A DNA stretch of 64,000 nt from Adiantum capillus-veneris (GCA_014529385.2 CM043952.1:63476870-63540869), one strand, 5' to 3'. Shown: positions 20,648 to 32,772, counted from the stretch's first letter. Numbers and translations: made by a program. Notes: generated by a model not told the origin, from the sequence alone.

Positions 20648-22380
20648 AGATATACACCATCGCGACTTGTCTACGGAAAATTACCTCTACATTCCCAAAT
20701 ACACTCGGACGGGCGGCCGCCGGTGGCAGTCACCGCAGCAAAAAGGGGATGTTGGCCACCAGCCTCAGACCGTGTCACACTGGGACGGACGATCGAGGGC
20801 CAAGCTGAAGTGGCAGCAAATTATTCGCCGCATCAAAACTTTGCAGTTTGCCGCGTATGCATGTCAGAGGGGCGGCCTCGCTTGCCCACCCACCTTTTGG
20901 AGAACGAGGTCATCAGCAAAGCGCACACGGGAAGAGCAAATATTGGCCTCAAACTCTAACGCTCAGCGTGAAGTGGGGATGCTTTGCCGCCTGGCTATCA
21001 TCGATTCGCTGCAAATTGTGTGTCCGTGAAGCCTTATATTCTAATGTGACATGAAATGGCAGGCCCCATCTCAAAAATGGAGATGGGCGCCCGTCTTAGT
21101 GTGGGAGGGGTCTCATTAACCTAGCTCTTTTAAAGAAGGCCCGCCAACTGCAAAAAGTGCAGGTTGTTGTGCTGTCTTGAGGACATGGTGAAAAAAATAC
21201 AGATTGGATAGCATTTATGCATGTTTGTCGGAGCTTGGTGTGGGTTCGAGGTGCGGTCAGAAATGATGGGTCAAAAGAGTTTTATGTGAGGCTCGCCCTG
21301 TGCCACCAGCAGAGCCTGTTCGCAATTTTTGGCTAGAGCTGATCCACACTCTTTTCGAACGCTCTTGAAGAAGAAAGAAGAAGAGGAAGGAGACAACAGG
21401 AAATAGGCTCGTTCTCGCTCCCTCGCAACGACAAAGGCTAACAAGTTTGGGGGGGCTTTTGGCAAGTTCTCCCTCTTGTTCTTTGTGTGTGTGTGTGTGT
21501 GTGTGTTGCAAATTATACATTAGCACGCTTCACTCATGAAATAAAACAGAGGGTCAAGGGCTACAAAATTCAATTAAAATGACTAGGGTTTGCAATTAAA
21601 AAACGGCGGGAAAAAGACAATTGGGGGGGGGGGGGGGGGGGGGGGTGTTGTTGTTTCATCCTCAGTAGAGCTCATTTTTGCAAAAGTACTTAGAGAAAGG
21701 GTGTCTTCTATACCTATCTCCATCACATCCAACAACAAAAGGATGAGTTAACCAGTGGAAGGCAGGTGTCAACAAAGCAACCCATGTGTTATAGATGTCA
21801 ACTCTAAACAAAGTGCAAAAACTTTTTGAAAGTCTTCAAGGGAAAACCTGGGCAGAGTTCGCCATGCTTATCCTAGGTTTTATGTAGGAGTAAAGAACAA
21901 GAAGCTTCTCTGTGAATTCCAACGTGGTGATGTCATGCACTACTACTCTCAAGCAATAAGTCTCTCTCTCCACCAAGTCTGAGAGACAGACATCCTTTAA
22001 AGCCATGGCCACACATGCACAAGAAGAGGTGAAGCCCCACCCTAACTGCAACTGCAAGGTAGTGGGAGCTGCAAGCCAGGGGGTGTGGGGAGTAGAAGTG
22101 GAAGGCATGCAGGTCCAAATGCGGGGGGTAGTGGGAGGGGTTTTCAATAAAGCACGTGCAAAAAAATGATGGCCTTGATATGAAGTGACTTTAGCTTTGA
22201 ATTAAGGAGGCATACACACCAAGTGGGTGTTCTTGAGATTAATAGTAGATTCTTCTATCCAAGAAATGCCCAGTCTAGGGTGCCTGAGCCTTAGAGTAGA
22301 GAATTAATGAGCTCTTTGGGTGGGTGGGTGTGTGTGTATTCCGACAAGCATTTTTTTGGGCAATTTTGGAAAGCACAGTA

Positions 22381-22464
<84 letters not shown>

Positions 22465-23395
22465 AAGGTGAAGAGGGCCAGAATTGTTGTGGTCTCGACG
22501 TGTTAGCGGGTTGTCACGAGATGTCTGTAGCATAGCTATCTAGCACTAACATAATGTGAATACTCGGGGAAGCGACTCGGATGGGGCATGGTGACTCTTT
22601 GAGGTTGTAAGTCCTCAAGAAGTGAGCCTAGCTAGCAAGCACATCAACTCAACAAGCAAACTGCCACTCAATGATCAAGAAATCTGCTTATGTCCTTTCT
22701 CACTGCTCTCGGTCATCACGTCATTTCGACACTCAAATGAAGTCAAAATGCAACAAAATTTTAGGAGAAGGTCTAAGAGGTCTAGGGGCACTATCCTACC
22801 AAGTCTGGTCACAATCTGGTAAGGTATCAAAATCATGATCCATCATGATCAAGGTCCTGAAAATTGCAATAGAACTATCCAGAAAGGTCACCCTATGGTC
22901 TAGGAACACTCTACTATGGTCAAAACATAAAAAAACAATGATTTAGGCACTCAAGTTTGAACATTAGGCTCGTAGATGCTTAGTGGCGAACCACAAAAAA
23001 CTGGCAATGCTTACACTTGAATGAAAGAGCATGGAAGAGAAACACAATCAAGTTTCAGAATTGAAATCGGATTACCCAACCATAAGATATGTTGATTACA
23101 AGTTGGGGCTTTGAAGTCCCTTAAGTGTACATATAATAGAGCTCCTTCTTCTCCAAATATAAGCCCCCCTTTCACAATGAGGTTATTGACTTTTATATCT
23201 AGGGATTCTAAATGGCCATTGTTCGGCTCACATGGGCCTTTACAAAGATCATTTGATAGAATTAAAACTCAAGGAATCGATTTGCTACTCTAGAATCAAA
23301 ATTTACATGCAGTGTTGCTACACTAGCTCAAAAAAATAATAGAGTACAAATGTGGTGTCCGGCTAGGTGGGCGTCCGTTTAACCAATCCGCCAAC
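20648..23395. other. Unassigned DNA with simple repeats
   Basis: 20648-21060 is GC-richer and upstream of the PPR gene, so it may hold its promoter; no motif decides this. A G run lies at 21623-21645 and (TG)n at 21484-21505. The DNA just left of 23395 is the presumed 3' LTR of the next element: it ends tccgccaaca and is followed by a polypyrimidine tract. Its left end was not found. Confidence 0.4.
22385..22460. repeat. (CT)n microsatellite
   Basis: About 38 uninterrupted CT repeats. Confidence 0.95.
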
Positions 23396-23761
23396 ATTCC
23401 CCCCTTCCTAGTTCATGTCATCCCTTGACACGACCATTTGCAATCTCATTGTTAGGGTTGTCTTCATCTTTGTCCTGAAGACTGGTCTTTAGCTTTGTAT
23501 GTTTTGTGGTTGATGATGCTCTCCGCCCCCCCTCCCTTGAGTGATTTATATCTCCTGTGTCCTGGTTGATATGACGATGGAAGTCGATTGTTGAGACAAT
23601 GTTGTATTTGGTTGCTCATTCTCCTCGTTGTTATCACTTTTGGCCATGAAGTTGTCTTTTGATGTGCATCAACCTTGAAGCATTCTGTGAGCTCCATATG
23701 CTAATGTCGTTACTTCCTGGCCAAATTTGCATGCCATTCTTTGAGTTTCCATTGTTTGATG

Positions 23762-24046
23762 AAGCTTTGTTGTTTCCCTTGAAGGTAAGATTTTCTCTTG
23801 ATAAGCATGTCGAGACTTGCATCTATTGATCTCTTAACTGATGTGGGTAAGAATTCCTTATCGTTGATGTGGAAGGAATATACAAGAAGATAGTGTTCGA
23901 CAAAGCTTTTTTGTTGCCCTTGAAGGTAATATTTTCTATTGATAAGCATGTCGAGACCTACAATTGTTTCTCTCTTTGATAACTGATGTGGGTAAAAAAT
24001 CCTTATTGCTGATGTGGAAGGAATATATACAAGAAGATAGTGTTGC
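23762..24046. repeat. Tandem duplication, about 141-bp units
   Basis: 23762-23902 and 23903-24046 share ttgaaggtaa, ataagcatgtcgagac, aactgatgtgggtaa, gatgtggaaggaatata and acaagaagatagtgtt with scattered differences. It lies in the element's 3' region. Confidence 0.8.
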
Positions 24047-24735
24047 GTGTTTCTAGATTATTCTAGATGACTAAAGGGAAAAACCTAGTGGGAAAAAAGT
24101 GCCTTTGGTACACGCTCTTATTGGAGTTGAGTTGTTGAACTTGAAGTACCTGTTCATGCACGGTGAGTGCTTGGGAGAAACAAATGAAGAGTGCCTAATG
24201 CAAGTGCCAATTATGGGACACTCTATATGCATATGAGAAATTTGTTAAACAAAAGCATGTAGTGTGAGAGATGGGTTTGAAGGGTGCTTCACAGAACAAG
24301 TGTAGCACATGTGACATCAAAGTATGCTGCAATTTCTTCCACGTTTCCAATTAGGGTTTTTGATGTAGAAGCTTCTCCACTCGTACCTCACTGTGCTCAG
24401 TGTGTGAGTGTCTTTTGGACTTCCTCCTTCACTTCACCAGACTTAAAATACATAGAATTTGACTCTTATGCTCACCTATACCAGCATGAGCGACACAACA
24501 TAAATATGCTCAACTCTTCTAGCTTGAGCAGTACCTAGAATAACTAAGGCACATAAACCACAGAGAATATTACTTGAAGTTTTGGGACTAATGCCTCACT
24601 CATTTAGTGGCTTAGCTGCCCGACTCTGACTTTTATGCCATGTGTTTTTTATGGCGACTTGGACATACCTGTTCAAGGTCAAAAACCCAATTCCATAAGT
24701 TCTTGAGGCCTTTTCATTGTGTTGAAGCTTTTTCT

Positions 24736-25581
24736 TTATCTCCCATGTGAAGCAGTTGAAGATGTTTGTGGGTTCCTTGTGATAGAGTTTCGACTATTTT
24801 GGAACCCACCTTTTCTTTGCCGTCCTTTGCATTTTCTCTGTTTTCTTGGTGACTTGATGGACACTAGGCTTTGGTACCCAGTCCTGATGACTACCATTGT
24901 AAAAGCCTTGTTTTTGTAGTTGAAGATGAGGTATCCATCTAAAGGTTGTAGCACCCTCGGTTGTGACTTCTGTTGACTCTTCATTGTGAGTGCTTGCTTT
25001 TGGGTCAAGCCGTGTGCTACATGATTGTTCTTCCTTGTTCCAGGTTAAGAAACTACTTTTAGTAACCATATTTGAGTGTTACCTTCATTCCTTGTGCTTC
25101 GAGTAGCTTGACCGGAATCATCCGTTGCTCCACATGTTGTTGTTGGGTAGATTGGTTGGAGTCTGACTTCAGTACCCACACTTGGGGCGTTGCTTGTTTC
25201 TTTGAAGGTCTTGTCTTTTGCATTTTATGGTTTTTTTTCTCTTGATTGAGGTTTTTGTCTTCCGTTGATGGCTCGGCTTCTCTTTGTAGAACTCTTTGGA
25301 TGAAGTGGGTAGGCCCAAGCTATTACTTTAGTCTTTTTGGCCCAAACATTAGTGTTTCCTTGAAAAAAGCATTGAGCAATGATTGGCCCATTTGATGCTA
25401 CCCACCATGTCACCTTTTGTTGTTGAGGTTGAACTTGTGCTTCATGTATCCAAACTGGGTCGTTGACTTTGATATACTCTTTGGATACTAACACTTGGTT
25501 GACTCTCTTCGGCTTCTTCTGGAGGCTTTGTTGCGATTGAAACTTTGGTTGATAAACTTTTTTCTTGGGTTTCCATTGCAT
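24736..25581 (-). pseudogene. W-x-x-K repeat protein remnant, family unknown
   Basis: Across at least two frames the minus strand repeatedly encodes a Trp followed by a hydrophobic residue and often Lys: MQWKPKKK, DPVWIHEA, VTWWVAS, NVWAKKTK, QVWVLKSD, FRWIPHLQ, DWVPKPSV and KRWVPK, roughly every 20-40 residues. The sequence is basic and Gln-rich. I do not recognise the family. It could be a decayed gag linker or an independent repeat protein. It lies downstream of the protease in element sense, which is odd for gag. Confidence 0.35.
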
Positions 25582-26557
25582 TGTCGATGGTATGGATATT
25601 GATGTAGAGGCTACATTGGAAGTTTGATGGAGATTTGTTGAAGGTTGAGTCGACTTGCGAGGTTGATCTACTTCAGTGTTTGGCTTAACTTTACCTTTCT
25701 TTGCTATGGTTGGTGGCTTCCTCTTTGCATGAAATTGAGGTGCTTGGGACTATTGTTGTTGTTGTTGAAAGAAGATGTTCATCCAGCTTTTCGTCCAGAA
25801 TAGACTCTTTTTGGTATGATAGGAGTCGTTTATGTAGAAATTGTCCTTGAACTCCCTGGTACTCAACTTCAATACGACTTCTACTATACCAAAGTTAGGA
25901 ATTGCCGTTTTGGAACTTTTGTACACTATCTCTCTAGCTCAATGATTGGTGGCTATTTCATCATTATCCACATTCCATAAGACTTTAGATTCTCTGTCGC
26001 TTCTAGATCTATCACAATTGAACATGTGATTCTAAGTCCTGTTTTTCCGCATATGTTGAATTTGATCATTGTAGGAGACAATCAATTGTTTGTCTTCTCT
26101 ATTTTCTTTTACTAATCTTGAGTTTGTTGAACATCTGATGTGGATATTGGAAACACTGCATCTTCATTTGATCTCAGTTGTGCACTTTCTGGAGTCGACT
26201 TCTTTTAAACAACTTTTGCCAATTTGTCAGGTATATCAATGATGAAATATTCTCATGGTTGCTTTTCTCCCTTTGTTTTTGCTTTTACATCATGGTTTAT
26301 ACTACAGTTGTATGTCTTACCTGTTTAGCTTTCACACTCACAAGTTTCATTAGTTTCCTTTAATAGTTTTTTCATAAAACAGGGAGCTATGTCATAGCCA
26401 TTCTCATCACAACATTTCATAGGTGTTATTTTGTTTACACACACATTTAGAGTAGCCATTTTCTCCCATCCAAAAGGCTCAAACAAATCTTCTAGACAGG
26501 GTTCTCAAACGTAAGATTGATCGTCCATTGATCTCTCTAGGATGCAATCTTCTTTCC

Positions 26558-27056
26558 TTAGGCTCCAAGATTTGGACGTTCCACACATCCAAATATGCTC
26601 TTTATTGTGCAACCATGCAGGTATTTCATTTTCATGGACCGTAAGTCTTCCATAGGAGTTTGATTAACATCTTTATAATTATGAACCTTGGTGATGACCC
26701 TTGTTGTTATGCCTTTATGTCTCAAGTAGAGGTGATCATAGCCCCAATCTTGAACCATTTTGAGCTGACACATGAATGGCCGTCCCAAAATAATATCATA
26801 GTTGTTGTTTTTTCCAAAGTCTACTACAACAAAAGTGTGCTTGTACTCGATTCCACAAGAGGATACAGTAATTTGTTCAAGCATCCCCAAGGGTCTCTCT
26901 ACAAATCCATCTGCTAGTCGCAATTTTATCTGCGTTTTCATGAGAGCTACTCTTCCCCACTTCTCCCAGATTTCCTTTGTAGGATGGCTATCCCAGCCCC
27001 ACTATCAAGTATGGCTATAATTTTTACTCCTTTGTACTCAAGTGGTAAGATAGTGT
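26558..27056 (-). pseudogene. Retropepsin-like protease remnant
   Basis: On the minus strand, EYKGVKIIAILDSGAGIAI gives the active-site DSGA. After a stop, 26558-26941 continues with DGFVERPLGML, HTFVVVDF and YDIILGRPFM, the conserved second half of Ty3 proteases (ILGRPF). The spacing is right for a single domain broken by nonsense change. The role would be polyprotein cleavage. Confidence 0.65.
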
Positions 27057-27938
27057 TTCCTTCTTCTCCTTCACAATAGTCACCCACCTTATTCACTCAT
27101 ATAGGCTTTGTTTTTGGTTTCCCAGGTTGATTTGTTTCCATGTTTTCATCTACAAGCTTATCCTATGGAGGGATTTTCAACCCCATATTTTCCAGGTTTT
27201 TACTCATCGTCATTGGCATTGGAAAAAGAAGAAAGATGGCCGACTCGCGCAATGCCGACACCGAAACAAGAAAAGACGCGGAAGGCATGCCCCAACCAAC
27301 CCAAAAATGACGAACGCGCTACACCAACGCACCAGCGAGGCCCGCCATTCGCCGGTATCTCGTCCACAACACACCTTTACAGTAATATCCGTAGGTTATC
27401 ATTACTTTTCTAGTTTTACGCCAAATCTTGTAAAAAACCCCAATTGTAAATTATCACCTCTCTCTAGGTGATGGTCACAAAGGCCCACCTAGGAGTTTTC
27501 ATTTTTTAAATTTCCCCAGGAAAAAGCAAGGTTCAACCATCTAGGGCCCACCGCCTTGCTTTATCCCGTCTGATTAAGGCCCTAACCTAATCAAACTGCC
27601 CTAAACCGAAAGCCAGTAGCTATAAAAAAGCACTGAGAGGTCACTATCGGGGGGGTCAGCACTTGGTAGCATTTTGGTGGGAGGGATTGGCAACACTTGT
27701 ATCAAGAGAGAGGGGATTTAGTGCAGCATTTTGGGAATGAGCACTATGTGAAGAAACCATGTCTACACCTTGACTCCAATAGTCGACACACACTCACGCT
27801 AGCAGAAATCTCCATGTCTATGAGTCACCTCTAGAGAATGATCACCATGGTTGCCACCTCGCCAAAAATAAGGTTGCTGTAAATATTGCATGAAAATAGT
27901 TTTCTCTCTCACCCTGAGGGCTTTTCATCACCTGCGTC

Positions 27939-28032
<94 letters not shown>

Positions 28033-28190
28033 CTCGGTGTGTAGAGTTTGTATCACTTCGAATCACCATTGTCTGCGTCCTAGCCACTCAAAGCTAGGTG
28101 GTGCACCTATTCGCTTCATCATGGCCAGCTCGGCGTGCATTGGCTCCTGGCGTTTTGAGGCCGTTGGGGTCTCGCGCTTTGCACTCGTCA
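27057..28190 (+). repeat. Probable 5' LTR of a gag-only element (left end unknown)
   Basis: Ends gcactcgtca at 28190, directly before a primer-site-like ttggtgcatccactgaggagg. This resembles the Tat element junction at 46684 (ctca then ttggtgcccccacagagg). Upstream tgcgtcctagccactcaaagctagg parallels the Tat LTR's tgcgtcctagttcgctctt. TATA-like tataaaaaag lies at 27621-27630 and a (CT)n tract at 27942-28028. The left boundary was not resolved; 27057 is nominal. Confidence 0.45.
27942..28028. repeat. (CT)n microsatellite in LTR
   Basis: About 43 CT repeats, between a TATA-like site and the LTR end. Confidence 0.95.
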
Positions 28191-28265
28191 TTTGGTGCAT
28201 CCACTGAGGAGGGCTTCTCGAAAACCTCCGGTTTACAATGCTGAAGACAACACACATCATCGACC

Positions 28266-28511
28266 ATGGACGAATGGCTACAAGAATTTTCCAACTGGAG
28301 AACGGAGGAGGAGGAGACTGAAGAGGCACTGACCTCCTTCATCGAGGTGCTACTGCCAGGTTGTAGTGTCATCAATATCCAAGAGGTAAGCTCCCTATCT
28401 CGTATTGCTCGTGCTAACCGCAAATTAAGAGCATTAGGTGGGAAGGCTATGAAATGTTATCACTGTTGTCAACCAAAGCATTCTGTCAATGAGTGCCGAC
28501 AGAGGAAGTGA
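28266..28511 (+). CDS. Small leader ORF with CCHC zinc knuckle
   Basis: An 81-codon ORF from ATG 28266. The N-terminal half is acidic (EEEETEEALTSF). The C-terminal half is basic and ends in CYHCCQPKHSVNEC, a full CX2CX4HX4C knuckle like those of gag nucleocapsids. It lies between the primer site and gag of the gag-only element. A gag knuckle is already present at 30012, so this one may be a duplicated or captured piece. Whether it is translated is unknown. Confidence 0.45.
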   Translation: MDEWLQEFSNWRTEEEETEEALTSFIEVLLPGCSVINIQEVSSLSRIARANRKLRALGGKAMKCYHCCQPKHSVNECRQRK

Positions 28512-28908
28512 AGAAAGAACGGTGAGTTTTGCTTTTGAAAACTGCAACATTCTCACAACATTCAGATTTTCTGTAGCACCAAGTGTTTTCTCTCTAATGG
28601 TCCGAGAGGAGTTGTCAACTACATCAACCACAAAGTCTAAGCCACAAAGCCTAAAGCATTTGGTGGATGCAAGTGGGCCTACGCTCTCTCTAGGCCTACA
28701 GAGTTCAAGTGAAGTGCGACCATCCAAGCGCCGTCACCGCATGCAGAATGGAAAATCGATTGAGGTAGACTCTTCTCGCTTACTCTATTTTGAACCTAAT
28801 GTGGAGGATTGTGTGGACTTCTACAGGAGGTAGAGGCATGTGGTGCAGGTGTCACCTTGTCAACACTCGAGGTATGCAACTCTAAGTAATCAGTTCCCTA
28901 CACCCGAC

Positions 28909-29127
28909 ATGGATAATAACAATAGGCCAAAAGTCTTTCCTTTCCATTTCTTGCAACACATGCATGTAAATGTATATATTGATAGGAAGATATTCTACCA
29001 ACAAAAGATTGTTTTCCTATTTAGAGCAGAAATGCTTGATGAAATCCAGAGATCTCCATGTCGCATCATCTTGCCCCTTCTGGATTACTACCACTCTTTT
29101 GATGTAAGCATCTTTATTCCGTTCTAG
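28909..29127 (+). CDS. Leader ORF homologous to the Tat twin leader ORFs
   Basis: From ATG 28909 (MDNNNRPKVFPFHF) to a stop at 29127, 72 codons. It aligns over its whole length with 46993-47211 (MDNGPGIEVFPFQF) and 46759-46971. Shared positions include VFPF.F, R.I..QQ..F.F, EI..SP..IILPL, DY..SFDV and IFI at the C-terminus. Conservation in two different elements suggests a real protein. Function unknown; no catalytic motif or knuckle is visible. Confidence 0.55.
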   Translation: MDNNNRPKVFPFHFLQHMHVNVYIDRKIFYQQKIVFLFRAEMLDEIQRSPCRIILPLLDYYHSFDVSIFIPF

Positions 29128-29268
29128 CTTTGCGGTCCATTTTTATCATGTTTTAAATCTATCCACCCAGCCCTGTAAAAAGCCGCTGTGCACCACTGAG
29201 TCATTTGTGATAATAAAAAATAAAAAAATAAAAAAACTTTGTAATTTCCTACTCATTGAGTTACTACC

Positions 29269-30053
29269 ATGGCAAGTATCTCTTTCCCCACATTCAGTGG
29301 AAAGAAGGGAGAAGACATCACCATTGATTTTCTGGATGACTTCGACATCGCTTGTGTGGTTTCCAACAAGGATGACGATGCCTCACGACTACGAATTTTT
29401 CCTCTACTGATGAAAGTAGAGGCCAAGTCTTGGTACAATGCTTTGCCCCAAGCTACCAACAATGCATGGGATGTACTACGTGCTGCCTTTGTAAAGAGGT
29501 TTGGTGGAGGCAGAACCTCAATGGCAGCTGCTGACGGAATTAAAGCAAGGAGTTCTGCTAGAGTATGCCACTTACAAATCCAAGTTTGTGGATTTGTGGA
29601 AGCGATGGGTTGCCTTACTGGAGGAAGGTGAAGGAGCACCTAATTTCCTGAAGAAGGACCGTTTCATTGCTGGCATGTGGTCATTACTTAATGAGAAGGT
29701 GAATGGGAGATTCCCTGCAACGTATGAGTTGGCAGTGGAAGTAGCCTGCCTTAAAGACAAGATGTTGCGCATGCAAGCAAGAGTCATTGAGTCAGAGGAA
29801 TCGAGATCAGTCCGACTAATCCCAGTGATGACTACAATAGCCGCTCATAGAACCCAACCATAGGAGGCATCAGAAGAGCAACAAGACCTATTGAGTCGCA
29901 TCACTACTCAGCTCGAAAGTTTTATCTGTGCATTCGGTGCAGCAAGGGTATGCACCTGTCAAAAATCCAGAGCAAGGGAGAGGATAGCAAAGGCAAAACC
30001 AAGAATACCACTGCTATAATTGCGGGGAAGACGGCCATGGCATGTATTACTGC
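29269..30053 (+). pseudogene. Gag remnant with zinc knuckle
   Basis: ATG 29269 (MASISFPTFSGKKGED) opens a capsid-like region: a W-containing WYNALPQAT block, then LRAAFVKRF. After a frameshift at about 29505, the frame 29501-29863 has LLEYATYKSKFVDLWKRW and FIAGMWSLLNEKV, typical of retrotransposon gag. The knuckle CYNCGEDGHGMYYC lies at 30012-30053, nearly the same as the Tat knuckle CWNCGESGHGMYNC at 48032. Gag would form the particle and bind element RNA; this copy is broken. Confidence 0.7.
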
Positions 30054-31778
30054 CCACATTCGAGAAGGCAGAACTTCAATAGAGGAGGAAGACAGAATCA
30101 GATCTCTCCACCAAGGGTGAGGTCACCGCCGCCCAGGAAACCAATCCCACCTGTTCAAATCCACCACCAGTCGTGCAACCACACCCACTCTCACTAGTTC
30201 AAGTCCTATAGCCACCAATGCAATCACCGCCACAATCACCACATACGCTCATCCTACGTCCACTACCAATTGGCAGCCATACACTAAGTTTCATTGGTCT
30301 TGCAAAAGACGTCAAAATAAAGATAATAGAAGAAGGATCAAGTGAGAAGTCTATTCAAAGGATTGAAGCAGTGGAACAAGAGGTTAAATAATCAAAAGAT
30401 GCTACCCCAGTGAAGGAGTTAAGTCAAGAAAATTGTTTTACCAATGTTAGTACATCTCTAACCTTGGATGAAATAGACACCAAAGCGATCGATCAACAGC
30501 ATTGGGCAGTAAGGCTAAGAAGGTGTAAAGTGTTGATCAAGCCTCATCAGAGTAAGAGGAATACAAAGAGCATGGAAGATACAGATAAGAGGAAGACCAT
30601 CCTGCTAGCAAGGCTTTGCAGAAGATGGACAACATATCAAGCAAAGGAAACAGAAGCCTATGCACCAGCATGGACCAAGGACATTGTAGCAAGCTCAAGG
30701 CATCTTGCATCAAGGAGTTTCATCAGAGGACCATAACAAAGAGGTAAGTATGAATGAATGTTTGGAGTTGGACATTATTACAAAGGCTCGGCAGCCAAGA
30801 AAGACTTTATTGTGTAGTGTCATAGACTTGAAGATGGGTAATGCCTCTAGTCTACTGAAAGGTGTTATAAACTTGGAGATGGGTAAATGCCTCCAATTTA
30901 TGGGAGGGTGTTCAGAGTAAGTATGATGATCAACATGTTGCCAACCTTTAAAGGATGTTCCGGACTCCTCCACCACATAGCATTGTGTTATCATGGGGTG
31001 CATCAGACCTATGGCTATGGTTAACCACTAGGACATATTATAGTGGTAAGGTCAGCATGGAGATAAAAGTTAAGGAGCCATGGATAGGCAAAAGGCTAAT
31101 AGAATGCAAGAATGAAGGCCTCATCCCCAATTTGGTGCAAATTTTTACAAGTAGTGCATCCTCTCTTTGGAGAGAGGTGAGTGGATTACGCTTGTATTTA
31201 AGCCGCAAGGTATGTGGCTTACTATCAACATCTGAAAAGAAGCTGACATGTTTGAGCACATCCAAGAGGAGCATGATATACTTGTTGGTTTTTCCAATCG
31301 CGATAGTAAGCAAGATCTTGAAGACAAATGGAGCTCACCACACCAACAAGGAAACCATATATGGTGGATTCTTGGCACACTCTTGGGAATCATAATTTTC
31401 AATTTTGCCTTTGCGAGAGCCAAGATGCTCATTTCTCTCTCGCTAATAGTGGTTACAAATTTGGACCTATTTGGCATGCAAATTTTATTATTCAGACATT
31501 GCAGATAATGATCCTATTCTTTACTTGGGATCCAGGGGGACACTGGCATGAAGTTCTGGAAGCCATGGGCTTCCCATTTAATCAGCCCACACTATTCCTA
31601 GGAATAGGCTCTCATCCAGACCTGTTGCAGATTCATCGATATCCCAGAAATCTCACCAATGGCCAAATGGAATGGCTAGTCCAGAAGGCAACTCGATACC
31701 GGCTCCTACACATCAGTTGAAGAAGAATCAGAAGTAGGGCTAGAAGCATGAATGCCTCTAGCCAGAAGGAAGAGCTAA
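30054..31778. other. 3' part of the gag-only element, no pol motif
   Basis: Plus-strand open frames at 30410-30736, 30955-31395 and 31328-31720 have no motif I recognise. The last is 130 codons and contains WDPGGHWHEVLEAMGF. No protease, YxDD, RNase H or DDE signature was found in any frame. Confidence 0.4.
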
Positions 31779-32301
31779 TGACGGCCGGTTTTCAAAACCG
31801 CGGCCGCAAGAACCAACCCCCAATCAGGGAGGAGCACATTACCGAAAAAAACAATAAAAATGTTGCTTTTAACATTCACCACCCCCTTCTATGCTTGGCC
31901 ATAGCGGGCCGCCACCAGTTTGGCCACACCTCCCTCCATTATCACTCGAGGGTAGAGGTCTCTCTCTCTCCTGCTCGGCTCCGCCAACCCACCATCTCTC
32001 TCTTATCTCTACCCATGTGTCACCTAGCCCAATGGGTGCATAAAACGAGCTGCCTCTGGTTTTTCTTCCACTGGCGGGGCCTGCCATGCTTTTACAAGGG
32101 TCTTCCTCTCTCTCTTACATTATTCATATTAGAGCCTTATCTCTCTCTTATCCTTCCTCTCTCTCTCTCTCCTGCCTGGCGGGCCACCATAAACTCCCTC
32201 CCCTCACACTCACTCCCTCCCTCTCTCCCTACTCTCTCTCACCCTCTTTCGTCCTAACTGCCTCTCTCGCCCTCTGTGAGAAATGGCCCCGCAGGCATTC
32301 T

Positions 32302-32399
<98 letters not shown>

Positions 32400-32591
32400 A
32401 CACACCTCTCTCATCCCCTTCCCTTTCCCCAGACAGTTGATCGTAAATAACCCCCCCTTTCCTCGTCTCTGTCGGATACAAGGCCGCGCCAGCAGCCCAC
32501 TCTCATTCTCTCTCTCTTTTCCTCCCTCACGCTCGCTCTCAAAGCCCACAGGGCTGCCATGCGAAGGATGCTCTCTCTCTCTCTCTCTTAT

Positions 32592-32627
<36 letters not shown>

Positions 32628-32729
32628 CCCCCGTATCCCCTCCTCGTCTCTGTCAGATACAAAGCCGCCACAGGACACCTCTCTCACTCTCTCTCTCCGA
32701 GTGCTCTTGGCAGGCTTGGAGGAACAAGG

Positions 32730-32772
<43 letters not shown>

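Larger units (their letters stand above)
23396..27056 (-). mobile_element. Degenerate minus-strand LTR element internal region
   Basis: At its left end ttccccccttcctag (23396-23410) is the complement of a polypurine tract and directly follows an LTR-like end, gccaaca. At its right end a retropepsin is readable (26558-27056). No RT, RNase H or integrase motif was found between, so the element is internally deleted or non-autonomous. The middle encodes an unusual W-x-x-K repeat region (24736-25581). The 5' LTR was not identified. Confidence 0.45.
28191..31778 (+). mobile_element. Degenerate Tat-related, gag-only LTR element (TR-GAG-like)
   Basis: A primer-site-like sequence at 28192-28208 is followed by leader ORFs, a gag gene with zinc knuckle (29269-30053) and about 1.7 kb with no protease, RT or integrase motif. 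At 31770-31793 ggaagagctaatgacggccgg resembles the polypurine tract/LTR junction of the Tat element (52573-52600, ggagggctaatgatagccg), so 31779 may start the 3' LTR. Gag-only LTR elements that depend on relatives are known as TR-GAGs; membership is inferred. Confidence 0.5.

Noticed and set aside
31328..31720. 130-codon frame near the end of the gag-only element as a pol fragment
   Set aside because: No RT, RNase H or integrase motif; left as unassigned.
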